In this document: in pieces, positions 40,894-51,933 of the stretch
Layout of the letters: every line of letters starts with the position of its first letter
Numbering within the stretch: the first letter of the stretch is position 1
From: Serratia ureilytica
GTDB taxonomy: Bacteria > Pseudomonadota > Gammaproteobacteria > Enterobacterales > Enterobacteriaceae
Direction: 5' to 3'
DNA length: 64,000 nt
Assembly (NCBI RefSeq): GCF_013375155.1
Contig: NZ_JABXOF010000014.1
Location: 55,749-119,748 of the forward strand
Program-made: the position numbers and the translations under genes
The notes under the pieces: model-generated
The model's input: the letters and a program-made list of their open reading frames with translations, nothing else
Database searches by the model: none
Told to the model about the DNA's origin: nothing

Positions 40894-43329
40894 ATGAATG
40901 CAATTGCTGTAGCAGGGCCGGTGAGCGGGCGTCAACTGCACAAGTTTGGCGGCAGCAGTCTGGCGGATGTGAAGTGTTATCTGCGTGTGGCCGGGATTAT
41001 GGCGGAATACAGCCAGCCGGGCGACATGATGGTGGTATCGGCCGCCGGCAGTACCACCAACCAGTTGATCAACTGGCTGAAGCTCAGCCAGAGCGATCGC
41101 CTGTCTGCGCACCAGGTGCAGCAGACGTTGCGTCGTTATCACAGCGATCTTATCAGCGGCCTGTTGCCGCCGGAAAGCGCCGAGCCGCTGATCGCCGAGT
41201 TCATTCAGGATCTGGAACGCCTGGCGGCGCTGCTGGACGGCAATGTCGACGAGGTGTGCTACGCCGAAGTGGTCGGGCACGGCGAGATTTGGTCGGCGCG
41301 CCTGATGGCGGCGGTGCTCAACCACCTGGACATGCAGGCGGCCTGGCTGGATGCGCGTGACTTCCTGCGCGCCGAGCGCGCCGCGCAGCCGCAGGTGGAT
41401 GAAGGCCGTTCTTACCCGCTGTTGCAACAATTGATGGCCCAACACCCGGGTAAACGCCTGGTGGTGACCGGGTTCATTTCGCGCAACGACGCCGGGGAAA
41501 CCGTGCTGTTGGGGCGTAACGGCAGTGACTACTCCGCTACTCAGGTCGGCGCGCTGGCCGGCGCTGCGCGCGTCACCATCTGGAGCGACGTGGCCGGGGT
41601 TTACAGCGCCGATCCGCGCAAGGTGAAAGACGCCTGCCTGCTGCCGCTGCTGCGTCTGGACGAAGCCAGCGAGCTGGCGCGTCTGGCTGCGCCGGTGTTG
41701 CACACCCGTACCCTGCAGCCGGTCTCCGGTAGCGATATCGATCTTCAGCTGCGCTGCAGCTATCAGCCGGAGCAGGGCTCGACGCGCATTGAGCGCGTAT
41801 TGGCTTCCGGCACCGGCGCCAAGATTGTCACCAGCCACGACGATGTGTGCCTGATTGAACTGCACGTTGCCGCTCAGCATGACTTCAAACTGGCGCAGAA
41901 AGAGTTGGATCTGGTGCTCAAGCGCGCGCAGATCAAACCGCTGGCGGTGGGCATCCACCCAGACCGCAACCTGGTGCAGCTGTGCTACACCTCCGAGGTG
42001 GTCAACAGCGCGCTGGCGACGCTGCAGGCCGCGGTGCTGCCAGGCGAGCTGCGCCTGCGCGAAGGGTTGGCGCTGGTGGCGATGGTCGGCGCCGGGGTGT
42101 GCAAGAACCCGCTGCACAGCCACCGTTTCTATCAGCAGCTGAAAGATCAGCCGGTCGAGTTTATCTGGCAGGCGGAAGATGGCATCAGCCTGGTGGCGGT
42201 ATTGCGCCAGGGGCCGACCGCGCTGCTGATCCAGGGGCTGCACCAAAGCCTGTTCCGCGCCGAGAAGCGCATCGGTCTGGTGCTGTTCGGCAAGGGCAAT
42301 ATCGGGTCGCGCTGGCTGGAGCTGTTCGCCCGTGAGCAGACCAATATCTCCGCGCGCAGCGGCTTCGAATTTATCCTGGCGGGGGTGGTGGACAGCCGCC
42401 GCAGCCTGCTGAACTATGACGGGCTGGACGCCAGCCGCGCGCTGGCATTCTTTGAGGACGAAGCGCAGGAGCTGGATGAAGAATCGCTGTTCCTGTGGAT
42501 GCGCGCGCACCCGTTCGACGATCTGGTGGTGCTCGACGTGACCGCCAGCGAAGAGCTGGCCGGGCAGTATCTGGATTTCGCCAGCTACGGTTTCCACGTG
42601 ATCAGCGCCAACAAGTTGGCGGGGGCCTCGTGCAGCGACAGCTATCGCCAAATACGCGACGCCTTCGCCAAAACCGGCCGCCACTGGCTGTATAACGCCA
42701 CCGTCGGCGCCGGCCTGCCGGTCAACCACACGGTGCGCGATCTGCGCGACAGCGGCGACAGCATTCTGGCGATCAGCGGCATCTTCTCCGGCACGCTCTC
42801 CTGGCTGTTCCTGCAGTATGACGGCACGGTGCCGTTCACCGAGCTGGTGGATCAGGCCTGGCAGCAGGGGCTGACCGAACCGGATCCGCGGGTCGATCTC
42901 TCCGGCCAGGACGTGATGCGCAAGCTGGTGATCCTGGCGCGCGAGGCGGGCTACGACATCGAACCGAACCAGGTGCGGGTCGAGTCGCTGGTGCCGGCGG
43001 GGTGCGAGCTGGGCTCCGTCGATCAGTTCTTCGAGAACGGTGAGGCGCTGAATCAGCAGATGCAACAGCGCTTTGAGGCCGCCAGCGAAATGGGCCTGGT
43101 GCTGCGCCATGTGGCGCGTTTCGACGCCAACGGCAAGGCGCGGGTCGGCGTAGAGGCGGTGCGCCCTGAGCATCCTCTGGCCTCGCTGCTGCCGTGCGAC
43201 AACGTGTTCGCCATCGAAAGCCGCTGGTATCGCGATAATCCGCTGGTGATCCGCGGGCCGGGCGCCGGCCGCGATGTGACCGCCGGCGCGATCCAGTCAG
43301 ACCTTAACCGATTGGCGCAGCTGCTTTAA
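40894..43329 (+). CDS. metL: Bifunctional aspartokinase II / homoserine dehydrogenase II
   Basis: Catalyses the first and third steps from aspartate to homoserine. 811 residues: an N-terminal aspartokinase domain (HKFGGSSLADVKCYLRVAGI, then GRNGSDYSATQVGALAGA near residue 210), central ACT-like regions, and a C-terminal NAD(P)-dependent homoserine dehydrogenase (LVLFGKGNIGSRWLELFARE near residue 467 and ATVGAGLPVNHTVRDLRDSGD). The methionine-regulated isozyme, cotranscribed with metB. Confidence 0.98.
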   Translation: MNAIAVAGPVSGRQLHKFGGSSLADVKCYLRVAGIMAEYSQPGDMMVVSAAGSTTNQLINWLKLSQSDRLSAHQVQQTLRRYHSDLISGLLPPESAEPLIAEFIQDLERLAALLDGNVDEVCYAEVVGHGEIWSARLMAAVLNHLDMQAAWLDARDFLRAERAAQPQVDEGRSYPLLQQLMAQHPGKRLVVTGFISRNDAGETVLLGRNGSDYSATQVGALAGAARVTIWSDVAGVYSADPRKVKDACLLPLLRLDEASELARLAAPVLHTRTLQPVSGSDIDLQLRCSYQPEQGSTRIERVLASGTGAKIVTSHDDVCLIELHVAAQHDFKLAQKELDLVLKRAQIKPLAVGIHPDRNLVQLCYTSEVVNSALATLQAAVLPGELRLREGLALVAMVGAGVCKNPLHSHRFYQQLKDQPVEFIWQAEDGISLVAVLRQGPTALLIQGLHQSLFRAEKRIGLVLFGKGNIGSRWLELFAREQTNISARSGFEFILAGVVDSRRSLLNYDGLDASRALAFFEDEAQELDEESLFLWMRAHPFDDLVVLDVTASEELAGQYLDFASYGFHVISANKLAGASCSDSYRQIRDAFAKTGRHWLYNATVGAGLPVNHTVRDLRDSGDSILAISGIFSGTLSWLFLQYDGTVPFTELVDQAWQQGLTEPDPRVDLSGQDVMRKLVILAREAGYDIEPNQVRVESLVPAGCELGSVDQFFENGEALNQQMQQRFEAASEMGLVLRHVARFDANGKARVGVEAVRPEHPLASLLPCDNVFAIESRWYRDNPLVIRGPGAGRDVTAGAIQSDLNRLAQLL

Positions 43330-43337
43330 TCCTCTGC

Positions 43338-43368
43338 GGGCGCGGGCTCACCGCGCCCCTTGGCTTTT
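43338..43368 (+). terminator. Probable metBL terminator
   Basis: GGGCGCGG (43338-43345), loop GCTCA, CCGCGCCC (43351-43358), then CTTGGCTTTT. The T-tract is interrupted. Confidence 0.6.
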
Positions 43369-43488
43369 CCTGCCATACTTATCTTTGTCGCGATCATGAA
43401 ATTCCCTCGTTGAGCGGGTGAGGATTAATCATCTTATTCCCCTCATTTTCCTGTTGACTCTTTAGCCAACATGCGGCATTTTCTATCT

Positions 43489-43512
43489 AGACGTCTAAAC
43501 GTATAGACGCTC
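43489..43512 (+). promoter_or_regulatory. MetJ operator upstream of metF
   Basis: Three tandem met boxes AGACGTCT (exact consensus), AAACGTAT and AGACGCTC, with a weaker TTCTATCT before them, 46 bases upstream of the metF ATG. Confidence 0.9.
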
Positions 43513-43536
43513 ATCAAGATGAAATAAAAACAGTGA

Positions 43537-44454
<918 letters not shown>

Positions 44455-44470
44455 CGGGCTTGCTCCATTG

Positions 44471-44505
44471 AAAAGGGCGCCGCTTTACCGCGGCGCCCTT
44501 TTTTT
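44471..44505 (+). terminator. metF terminator
   Basis: GGGCGCCGC (44475-44483), loop TTTACC, GCGGCGCCC (44490-44498), flanked by AAAA and seven T. Confidence 0.94.
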
Positions 44506-44518
44506 GTGGGGGAGACAT

Positions 44519-44548
44519 AAAAAAAACGGCCCCGGTAAACGGGGCCGC
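44519..44548 (-). terminator. ppc terminator
   Basis: On the minus strand GCGGCCCCG-TTTAC-CGGGGCCG is followed by eight T (44519-44526), 12 bases past the ppc stop. Confidence 0.94.
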
Positions 44549-44559
44549 GATGAGGCTCA

Positions 44560-47196
44560 CTAGCCGGTGTTGCGCATCCCGGCGGCGACGCCGGCGATGG
44601 TAACCATCAGCGCCTGCTCCACGCGGGCGTCCGGCTGCTCCTGCTGGCGCGAACGGTGCAGCAATTCGGCCTGCAAGACGTTCAACGGGTCGGTATAGAC
44701 GTTGCGCAGCGCGATGGATTCGGCGATCCACGGCAGGTCTTCCATCAGGTGCGCATCGTTGGCGATGGTCAGCACCACCTTGATGTCGCTTTCCAACTGA
44801 TCGCGCAGCTGTTGGCCCAGCGGCCACAGCGATTTATCCACCAGGCGCTGATCGTAGTATTCCGCCAGCCACAGGTCGGCTTTGGCGAACACCATTTCCA
44901 GCATGGCGATGCGGGTGGAGAAGAACGGCCAGTCGCGACACATCGCCTCCAGCTCCGCCTGTTTGCCGGCTTTCACCGCTTCCTGCAATCCGGCGCCGGC
45001 GCCGAGCCAGGCCGGCAGCATCAGGCGGTTCTGCGTCCAGGCGAAGATCCACGGAATGGCGCGCAGGCTCTCTACGCCGCCGTTCGGCTTGCGCTTGGCC
45101 GGGCGTGAGCCCAGCGGCAGTTTGCCCAGCTCCAGCTCCGGCGTGGCCGCGCGGAAGTAAGGCACGAAGTCCGGGTTTTCACGCACGTAGCCGCGATACA
45201 TTCGGCAGGAGGTCTCGGACAGGTCGTCCATCAGCGCCCGCCATTCTTTCTTCGGTTCCGGCGGCGGCAGCAGGTTGGCCTCGAGGATCGCGCCGGCATA
45301 CAGCGCCAGGCTGCTGATGGTGACTTCCGGCAGGCCGAACTTGAAGCGGATCATCTCGCCCTGTTCGGTGACGCGCAGGCCGCCCTTCAGGCTGCCCGGC
45401 GGCTGCGACAGCAGCGCCGCATGCGCCGGAGCGCCGCCGCGGCCGATGGAACCGCCGCGGCCGTGGAACAGCGTCAGCGCCACGCCGGCCTTTTCACAGG
45501 TTTTGATCAGCGCGTCCTGCGCGCGGTACTGCGCCCAGGAAGCGGCCATCACGCCGGCGTCTTTCGCCGAGTCGGAATAGCCGATCATCACCATCTGTTT
45601 GCCCTGGATGAAGCCGCGATACCAGTCGATGTTCAGCAACTGGGTCATTACGTCGTCGGCGTTGTTCAGGTCGTCGAGGGTTTCGAACAGCGGGGCGACC
45701 GGCAGCGCGAACGGGCAGCCGGCCTCTTTCAGCAGCAGGTGCACCGCCAGCACGTCGGAAGGCGTGCGCGCCATAGAAATCACATAGGCGGCGATCGAGC
45801 CCTGCGGCGCTTCGGCAATCACCCGGCAGGTTTCCAGCACTTCCTGCGTGTCGGCGCTCGGTTGCCATTTCAGCGGCACCAGCGGGCGTTTGGAGTTCAG
45901 TTCGCGGATCAGGAACGCCTGTTTATCGGCTTCCGACCAGCTTTCATAGTCGCCCAGCCCCAGATAGCGGGTCAGCTCGGCGATGGCTTCGGTATGGCGG
46001 GTGCTCTCCTGACGCACGTCGATGCGCACCAGCGGCACGCCGAAGCAGCGCACGCGGCGCAGGGTATCCAGCAGTTGACCATTGGCGATGATGCCCATGC
46101 CGCAGGCCTGCAGCGACTGGTAGCAGGCATACAGCGGCTCCCACAGCTGCTCGTTGTTCACCAGCAGGTCGTGCGGTTTCAGCACGCGTTCGCCCTTCAG
46201 GCGACCTTCCAGATAAGCCTGGGAACTCATCAGCTGGCTGCGCAGCTGCTTCATGATTTCGCGGTAAGGCTCCTGTACCTCATCGCCGCCGGCGCGGGCG
46301 CGCAGCTCAGGGGTGCACTCGGTCATCGACAGCTCGGAGACCAGCACCTGGATGTCGCGGGTAAACAGGTCGCAGGCTTTCCAGCGGCTGAGCAGCAGCA
46401 CATGGCGGGTAATTTCGGCGGTGACGTTCGGGTTGCCGTCGCGGTCGCCGCCCATCCAGGAGGTGAAGCGCACCGGCACCGCTTCTACCGGCAGGCTGTA
46501 ATCGATGGAGTTTTCCAGCTGTTCGTTGAATTCGCGCAGGAACGCCGGCACGCCTTCCCACAGGCTGTTTTCCACGACGGCAAAACCCCATTTGGCTTCG
46601 TCGATCGGGGAAGGGCGGTGTTTGCGAATTTCATCGGTGTGCCACGACTGGGCTACCAGCTGGCGCAGGCGGCGCATGATCTTGTTGCGCTCGTAGTCGG
46701 CCAGATCGTTGTGATCGAGCTGGCTGAGGCAGGTGTTGACCTCCACCAGCTTGTGGATCAGGGTGCGGCGGGTGATCTCCGTCGGGTGCGCCGTCAGCAC
46801 CAGCTCGATGGAGAGTTGCGACACCGCGTGCTGCAGCTCTTTGTCGCTGAGCTTTTTGTCTTTGAGGCGGCTGAACAGTTGGGCCAGCGCTTCCGGGTTG
46901 CTGGCGGCCTCGCCGTTGGGCGAAATGCTGTGATACTGCTCGGCGACGTTGGTCAGGTTGAGGAACTGGCTGAAGGCGCGCGCCACCGGCAGCAGCTCGT
47001 CGTTGGACAAGTTCTGCAGGGTAGAAAGCAGCTCCTGGCGATGCGCTTCGTTGCCGGCGCGTGAGGATTTGGAAAGCTTACGGATGGTCTCAACGCGATC
47101 GAGAATATGCTCGCCCAGCGCTTCTTTGATGGTATCGCCGAGCAATTTGCCGAGCATACTGACATTACTGCGCATTGCCGAATATTGTTCGTTCAT
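44560..47196 (-). CDS. ppc: Phosphoenolpyruvate carboxylase
   Basis: Carboxylates PEP to oxaloacetate to replenish the TCA cycle. 878 residues (E. coli 883). Catalytic His in [15 protein letters not shown] near residue 137, [16 protein letters not shown], the [13 protein letters not shown] motif, and the glycine-rich loop [16 protein letters not shown]. The C-terminus ends in MRNTG as in the family, needed for aspartate inhibition. Monocistronic, between metF and argE; the 261-base leader region to argE has only short stems. Confidence 0.98.
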   Translation of the reverse strand: MNEQYSAMRSNVSMLGKLLGDTIKEALGEHILDRVETIRKLSKSSRAGNEAHRQELLSTLQNLSNDELLPVARAFSQFLNLTNVAEQYHSISPNGEAASNPEALAQLFSRLKDKKLSDKELQHAVSQLSIELVLTAHPTEITRRTLIHKLVEVNTCLSQLDHNDLADYERNKIMRRLRQLVAQSWHTDEIRKHRPSPIDEAKWGFAVVENSLWEGVPAFLREFNEQLENSIDYSLPVEAVPVRFTSWMGGDRDGNPNVTAEITRHVLLLSRWKACDLFTRDIQVLVSELSMTECTPELRARAGGDEVQEPYREIMKQLRSQLMSSQAYLEGRLKGERVLKPHDLLVNNEQLWEPLYACYQSLQACGMGIIANGQLLDTLRRVRCFGVPLVRIDVRQESTRHTEAIAELTRYLGLGDYESWSEADKQAFLIRELNSKRPLVPLKWQPSADTQEVLETCRVIAEAPQGSIAAYVISMARTPSDVLAVHLLLKEAGCPFALPVAPLFETLDDLNNADDVMTQLLNIDWYRGFIQGKQMVMIGYSDSAKDAGVMAASWAQYRAQDALIKTCEKAGVALTLFHGRGGSIGRGGAPAHAALLSQPPGSLKGGLRVTEQGEMIRFKFGLPEVTISSLALYAGAILEANLLPPPEPKKEWRALMDDLSETSCRMYRGYVRENPDFVPYFRAATPELELGKLPLGSRPAKRKPNGGVESLRAIPWIFAWTQNRLMLPAWLGAGAGLQEAVKAGKQAELEAMCRDWPFFSTRIAMLEMVFAKADLWLAEYYDQRLVDKSLWPLGQQLRDQLESDIKVVLTIANDAHLMEDLPWIAESIALRNVYTDPLNVLQAELLHRSRQQEQPDARVEQALMVTIAGVAAGMRNTG

Positions 47197-47457
47197 ATAA
47201 CCCCTGACCCAGTTCTGTATGTATGATTTTTATCTTGTAAATAAATTTCACGCGTCAGGCGCAGACCGCCTGCCTGATCCCATCGCGTTCCTGTCCAATC
47301 GTCAATTGACACTATTTTTAGCAAAAAAACATCAAAATCGGCGCATTTTCTGAAATTTAATTACGCCGCGTGGGTTATCAGCGTGGCTTATTTCGCTGCT
47401 TTCTACTTATTTTGAGTTAGGGGAAGCATAAAGCATTTCCCCTGTTAAATGTCGGGT

Positions 47458-48609
47458 TTATTGCCGGCAAAAGTGATTGACCAGCTGGCCCAACAGTTTG
47501 CGCGTCGGTTCGATAAACGCGGTGTCGATGTATTCGTCCGGCTGGTGGGCCTGATCGATGGAACCGGGGCCGAGCACCAAGGTCGGGCAGACCTGTTGCA
47601 CGAACGGCGCTTCGGTGCAGTAGTTGACCACCTGCGTGCGGGTGCCCAGCAGCTCCTCGATCACCGCCACCATGCGGTGGTCGGTCGGGCACTCGTAGCC
47701 CGGCACCGACGCGTGCAGCTCTTCGATGGTCAGGCGGCCCGGCCAGCGTTGGCTTACCGGCTCCAGCGCCTGATGCATCAGTTCGTTGATGTTGTCGAGC
47801 GTCATGCCGGGCAGCGGGCGGATATCCAGGTGCAGTTCGCAACAGGCGCAGATGCGGTTGGCCGCGTCGCCGCCGCTGATATGGCCGAAGTTCATGGTGG
47901 GATAAGGCACGGCGAACGCCGGGTTGTTGTAGCGCTCCTGCAGGGTCTTGCGCAGCTCCATCAGGCGGCCGATGGACTCGTGCATCAGATCGATGGCGTT
48001 GACGCCGCGCGCCGGATCGCTGGAGTGGCCGGACTGGCCGACGATGCGAATGGCGTTGGCCATGTGGCCCTTGTGCGCGCGCACCGGCTGCAGCGAGGTC
48101 GGCTCGCCGATGATGGCGAAATCCGGACGAATGGCGGTAGAGGCGGCGAAGTAACGCGCGCCGGCCATCGTCGTTTCTTCATCTGCGGTGGCTAAAATGT
48201 ACAACGGCTTGGTCAGCTTGCTCGCGTCGATATCGCGCATCGCATCCAGAATAAAGGCGAAGAAGCCTTTCATGTCGGCGGTGCCCAGCCCGTAGAGCTT
48301 GTTGTCGTGCTCGGTCAGGGTGAAGGGATCGCGCGTCCAGCGGCCTTCGTCGTAAGGCACCGTATCGGTGTGGCCGGCCAGCAGCAGGCCGCCGCTGCCT
48401 TCGCCGATGCTGGCCAGCAGGTTGAATTTGTGGCGCGACTCCGGCACCGGCTGTACGTCGACGCGAAAGCCCAGGTCGGCAAACCATCCGGCCAGCAAGT
48501 TGATTAACGCCTCATTGCTCTGATCGAGGCCGGCATCGGTGGCGCTGATTGACGGAGTGGCGATCAACGCCCGGTACAGCTCAATAAATGGAGGTAATTT
48601 CATCTTCAC
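47458..48609 (-). CDS. argE: Acetylornithine deacetylase
   Basis: Zinc metallo-deacetylase (M20 family) releasing ornithine from N-acetylornithine in arginine synthesis. 383 residues: [17 protein letters not shown] has the first metal His, [16 protein letters not shown] the bridging Asp, [15 protein letters not shown] the catalytic Glu, and the last metal His is in QAHQPDEY. The GTG start at 48609 gives the exact E. coli length; ATG at codon 3 is possible. Divergent from argCBGH, with ARG boxes between. Confidence 0.97.
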   Translation of the reverse strand: MKMKLPPFIELYRALIATPSISATDAGLDQSNEALINLLAGWFADLGFRVDVQPVPESRHKFNLLASIGEGSGGLLLAGHTDTVPYDEGRWTRDPFTLTEHDNKLYGLGTADMKGFFAFILDAMRDIDASKLTKPLYILATADEETTMAGARYFAASTAIRPDFAIIGEPTSLQPVRAHKGHMANAIRIVGQSGHSSDPARGVNAIDLMHESIGRLMELRKTLQERYNNPAFAVPYPTMNFGHISGGDAANRICACCELHLDIRPLPGMTLDNINELMHQALEPVSQRWPGRLTIEELHASVPGYECPTDHRMVAVIEELLGTRTQVVNYCTEAPFVQQVCPTLVLGPGSIDQAHQPDEYIDTAFIEPTRKLLGQLVNHFCRQ

Positions 48610-48630
48610 TGTTGACAGCCTTAGGTTAGG

Positions 48631-48673
48631 ATAGTATCAATATTCATGCATTTATTTTGAATAAAAATACAGT
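48631..48673. promoter_or_regulatory. ArgR operator between argE and argC
   Basis: TGAAT-AAAA-ATACA at 48658-48671 matches the ARG-box core TGAAT-N4-ATTCA at 9 of 10 positions. A weaker box AGTAT-CAAT-ATTCA lies at 48633-48646. The AT-rich stretch sits 22 bases from the argE start, where paired boxes control both transcripts in E. coli. Confidence 0.8.
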
Positions 48674-48819
48674 AAGCCGAAGCGTAAGGGAACCCGATGC
48701 CCGGATGTTTATAAAAGCATCAACGCCTGGCTCCGTGGGTGAACGGCGCAACAACGCTGGCTAGCCCTGTTACCTGGGTCGCAAGCGACCGCACGTCAGT
48801 TTAGAAGGTGAAAGGCCAC

Positions 48820-49824
48820 ATGTTGAATACGCTGATCGTTGGTGCCAGCGGTTACGCCGGAGCGGAGCTCACGGCTTACCTGAATCGCCACCCACACATG
48901 AACATAACCGCTTTAGCGGTTTCAGCGCAAAGTGCAGATGCAGGAAAGTTGCTTTCCGATCTCCATCCCCAGTTGAAAGGCATCGTCGATCTGCCGCTGC
49001 AGCCGTTGACTGACGTCGCCAAGGCGGCGCAGGGCATTGACGTGGTGTTCCTCGCCACCGCCCATGAAGTCAGCCACGATATCGCACCGGCTTTCCTGGC
49101 GGCGGGCTGCGTGGTGTTCGATCTGTCCGGCGCCTTTCGCGTGCAGGACGCCGGTTTTTATAGCCAGTACTACGGTTTCGAGCATCAGCATGGCGCTCTG
49201 CTGGAGCAGGCGGTGTACGGCCTGGCGGAGTGGCAGAGCGACAAGATTAAACAGGCGCAGCTGATCGCGGTGCCGGGCTGTTACCCGACGGCGGCGCAGC
49301 TGGCGCTGAAACCGTTGATCGAAAAACAGCTGCTGAATCTGGATCAGTGGCCGGTGATCAACGCCACCAGCGGCGTTAGCGGCGCCGGGCGCAAGGCCAG
49401 CATGACCACCAGCTTCTGCGAAGTGAGCCTGCAGCCGTACGGTATTTTCACTCATCGGCACCAGCCGGAGATCGCCGCACACCTGGGCGTGCCGGTCATC
49501 TTTACGCCGCACCTGGGCAATTTCCCGCGCGGCATCCTTGAAACCATCACCTGCCGTCTGAAAGCCGGCGTGACCGCGCAGGACGTCGCGGCCGCCTATC
49601 ATGCCGCCTATGACGACAAGCCGCTGGTGCGGCTGTACGACCAGGGCGTGCCGGCGCTGAAATCGGTGGTGGGGCTGCCGTTCTGCGACATCGGTTTTGC
49701 GGTGCAGGGCGAGCATCTGATCGCCGTGGCGGTGGAAGACAATCTGCTGAAAGGCGCGGCGGCGCAGGCGGTGCAATGCCTGAATATCCGTTTCGGCTTC
49801 CCGGAAACCCAATCACTCCTTTAA
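48820..49824 (+). CDS. argC: N-acetyl-gamma-glutamyl-phosphate reductase
   Basis: NADPH-dependent reduction of N-acetylglutamyl phosphate to the semialdehyde, third step of arginine synthesis. 334 residues: [20 protein letters not shown] nucleotide site at the N-terminus and catalytic Cys in [14 protein letters not shown] near residue 154. ATG at 48820 (after AAAGG) gives the family length; a GTG four codons earlier was set aside. First gene of argCBGH. Confidence 0.97.
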   Translation: MLNTLIVGASGYAGAELTAYLNRHPHMNITALAVSAQSADAGKLLSDLHPQLKGIVDLPLQPLTDVAKAAQGIDVVFLATAHEVSHDIAPAFLAAGCVVFDLSGAFRVQDAGFYSQYYGFEHQHGALLEQAVYGLAEWQSDKIKQAQLIAVPGCYPTAAQLALKPLIEKQLLNLDQWPVINATSGVSGAGRKASMTTSFCEVSLQPYGIFTHRHQPEIAAHLGVPVIFTPHLGNFPRGILETITCRLKAGVTAQDVAAAYHAAYDDKPLVRLYDQGVPALKSVVGLPFCDIGFAVQGEHLIAVAVEDNLLKGAAAQAVQCLNIRFGFPETQSLL

Positions 49825-49844
49825 ACCAGCGTGAGTAAACAGCA

Positions 49845-50618
49845 ATGAACCCGTTAATTATCAAGTTAGGTGGCGTGTTATTAGACAGTGAAGAAGCGCT
49901 GGAGCGTCTGTTTACCGCGTTGGACAGCTATCGGCAGCAGCACCAGCGCCCGCTGGTGATCGTGCACGGCGGCGGCTGCGTGGTGGACGAGCTGATGAAG
50001 CAGCTCGCTTTGCCGGTGGTGAAAAAGAACGGCCTGCGGGTCACGCCGGCCGATCAGATCGACATCATCACCGGGGCGCTGGCCGGCACCGCCAACAAAA
50101 CGCTGCTGGCGTGGGCGATTAAACACCAAATCAACGCCGTCGGCCTGAGCCTGGCGGACGGCGGCAGCGCGGTCGTGACCCCGCTCGATCCGGCATTGGG
50201 CCACGTCGGCAACGCGCAGCCCGGTTCGCCCGCGCTGCTCAATACCCTGCTGGGCGCCGGCTACCTGCCGGTTGTCAGCTCCATCGGCATCACCGCCGAA
50301 GGGCAGTTAATGAATGTGAACGCCGATCAGGCGGCGACGGCGCTGGCGGCGACGCTGGGGGCGGACCTTATCCTGCTGTCGGACGTCAGCGGCATCCTCG
50401 ACGGCAAGGGCCAACGCATTGCGGAAATGACGGCGCAAAAAGCGGAACAACTGATCGCGCAAGGCATCATCACCGATGGTATGGTGGTGAAGGTGAATGC
50501 GGCGCTCGACGCTGCCCGCACCCTCGGCCGCCCGGTGGATATCGCCAGCTGGCGCCATGCCGATCAGCTTCCTGCTTTGTTTAACGGCGTGTCGATTGGC
50601 ACCCGGATCCTCGCTTAA
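49845..50618 (+). CDS. argB: Acetylglutamate kinase
   Basis: Phosphorylates N-acetylglutamate with ATP, second step of arginine synthesis. 257 residues of the amino-acid kinase fold: [16 protein letters not shown] with the catalytic Lys8, [13 protein letters not shown], and [20 protein letters not shown] with the ATP site. Located 20 bases after argC. The short form, lacking the N-terminal helix of arginine-inhibited kinases, so control is probably transcriptional. Confidence 0.98.
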   Translation: MNPLIIKLGGVLLDSEEALERLFTALDSYRQQHQRPLVIVHGGGCVVDELMKQLALPVVKKNGLRVTPADQIDIITGALAGTANKTLLAWAIKHQINAVGLSLADGGSAVVTPLDPALGHVGNAQPGSPALLNTLLGAGYLPVVSSIGITAEGQLMNVNADQAATALAATLGADLILLSDVSGILDGKGQRIAEMTAQKAEQLIAQGIITDGMVVKVNAALDAARTLGRPVDIASWRHADQLPALFNGVSIGTRILA

Positions 50619-50643
50619 TTTTAGAATTAGAAAGGAATAGACC

Positions 50644-51864
50644 ATGCAAAACCAAGGCATCAAAAAAATCGTTCTGGCGTACTCCGGCGGCCTGGATACC
50701 TCGGCCATCATTCCATGGCTGAAAGAGAACTACGGCGGCTGTGAAGTGGTGGCGTTCGTGGCGGACATCGGCCAGGAGCGCAGCGATCTGGAAGGCGTGG
50801 AGCAAAAAGCCCTGCAGTCCGGTGCCTCTGAATGTCACGTGGTCGATCTGCGTGAAGAATTTATCCGCGATTACGTTTATCCAGTGCTGCAGACCGGCGC
50901 CCTGTACGAGGGCAGCTACCTGCTGGGCACCTCGATGGCGCGGCCGATCATCGCCAAGGCGCAGGTCGAGCTGGCGTTGAAAGTGGGCGCAGACGCGCTG
51001 TGCCACGGCGCGACCGGCAAAGGCAACGATCAGGTGCGTTTCGAAACCACCTACACCGCGCTGGCGCCGCAGCTGAAAGTGGTAGCGCCGTGGCGCGAGT
51101 GGAACCTGCGTTCCCGTGAAGCGCTGCTGGATTACCTGAAAGAGCGCAATATCCCGACCACCGCATCGCTGGAGAAAATCTACAGCCGCGATGAGAACGC
51201 CTGGCACATCTCCACCGAAGGCGGCGTGCTGGAAAGCCCGTGGAACGCGCCAAACAAGGATTGCTGGGTATGGACCGTCGATCCGCAGGAAGCGCCGGAC
51301 CAGCCTGAGCAGGTGACCGTTACCGTCGAGAAAGGCCGCGTCGTGGCGGTTAACGGTAAAGCGCTGTCGCCGTACCAGTGCCTGGAAACCCTGAACGCGC
51401 TGGGCGCCAAGCACGGTGTCGGCCGTATCGACATCGTGGAAAACCGTCTGGTGGGCATCAAATCCCGCGGCTGCTATGAGACCCCGGGGGGCACCATCAT
51501 GGTGGCGGCGCTGCGCGCCATCGAGCAGCTGGTGCTGGATCGCGACAGCTTCAAATGGCGCGAGCAGCTGGGCCTGGAGATGTCCTATGTGGTGTACGAC
51601 GGCCGTTGGTTCGCGCCGCTGCGCCGCTCGCTGCAGGCCTCTGCCGAAGCATTGGCTGAAGAGGTGAACGGTGAAGTGGTACTGCAGCTGTACAAAGGCC
51701 AGGTGACGGCGACCCAGAAAAAATCCGCCAACAGCCTGTACTCCGAAGAGTTCGCCACCTTCGGCGAAGACGAAGTTTACGATCACAGCCACGCGGGCGG
51801 CTTTATCCGCCTGTTCTCTCTGTCTTCACGCATCCGCGCGTTGAACGAGAAAAAGAATAAATAA
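50644..51864 (+). CDS. argG: Argininosuccinate synthase
   Basis: ATP-dependent joining of citrulline and aspartate. 406 residues with the PP-loop [15 protein letters not shown] near residue 10, [14 protein letters not shown] and [15 protein letters not shown]. This is the roughly 400-residue class, shorter than the E. coli ArgG (447), which is encoded away from argCBH. Here it sits between argB and argH, 25 bases after argB, with AAAGGAATAG as its ribosome-binding site. Confidence 0.97.
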   Translation: MQNQGIKKIVLAYSGGLDTSAIIPWLKENYGGCEVVAFVADIGQERSDLEGVEQKALQSGASECHVVDLREEFIRDYVYPVLQTGALYEGSYLLGTSMARPIIAKAQVELALKVGADALCHGATGKGNDQVRFETTYTALAPQLKVVAPWREWNLRSREALLDYLKERNIPTTASLEKIYSRDENAWHISTEGGVLESPWNAPNKDCWVWTVDPQEAPDQPEQVTVTVEKGRVVAVNGKALSPYQCLETLNALGAKHGVGRIDIVENRLVGIKSRGCYETPGGTIMVAALRAIEQLVLDRDSFKWREQLGLEMSYVVYDGRWFAPLRRSLQASAEALAEEVNGEVVLQLYKGQVTATQKKSANSLYSEEFATFGEDEVYDHSHAGGFIRLFSLSSRIRALNEKKNK

Positions 51865-51883
51865 CCGATTGGCGTGACTCTGC

Positions 51884-51907
51884 AAGGGCGCAGCATGCTG
51901 CGCCCTT
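51884..51907 (+). other. Perfect 24-bp palindrome between argG and argH
   Basis: Arms AAGGGCGCAGC (51884-51894) and GCTGCGCCCTT (51897-51907) around AT, then TTCGC. It resembles a terminator with a poor T-tract, inside an operon. Likely a partial attenuator or mRNA-processing/stability stem setting the argG:argH ratio. Confidence 0.75.
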
Positions 51908-51933
51908 TCGCATAAAAATTCAGGAGTAAAGGT

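Noticed and set aside
40753..43173. Open frame of 806 codons antisense to metL
   Set aside because: It is a mirror frame of a high-GC gene with strong codon bias. Its product is low-complexity (rich in His, Gln, Arg, Ala) and matches no family, while the plus strand encodes a complete MetL.
45421..47064. 547-codon frame antisense to ppc
   Set aside because: Same mirror-frame effect; composition biased to Ala, His, Gln and Arg, no recognisable domain, and ppc is intact on the other strand.
47256..47272. CAGGCG/CGCCTG short stem in the ppc leader
   Set aside because: A 6-base stem in a GC-rich genome is expected by chance, with no further support.
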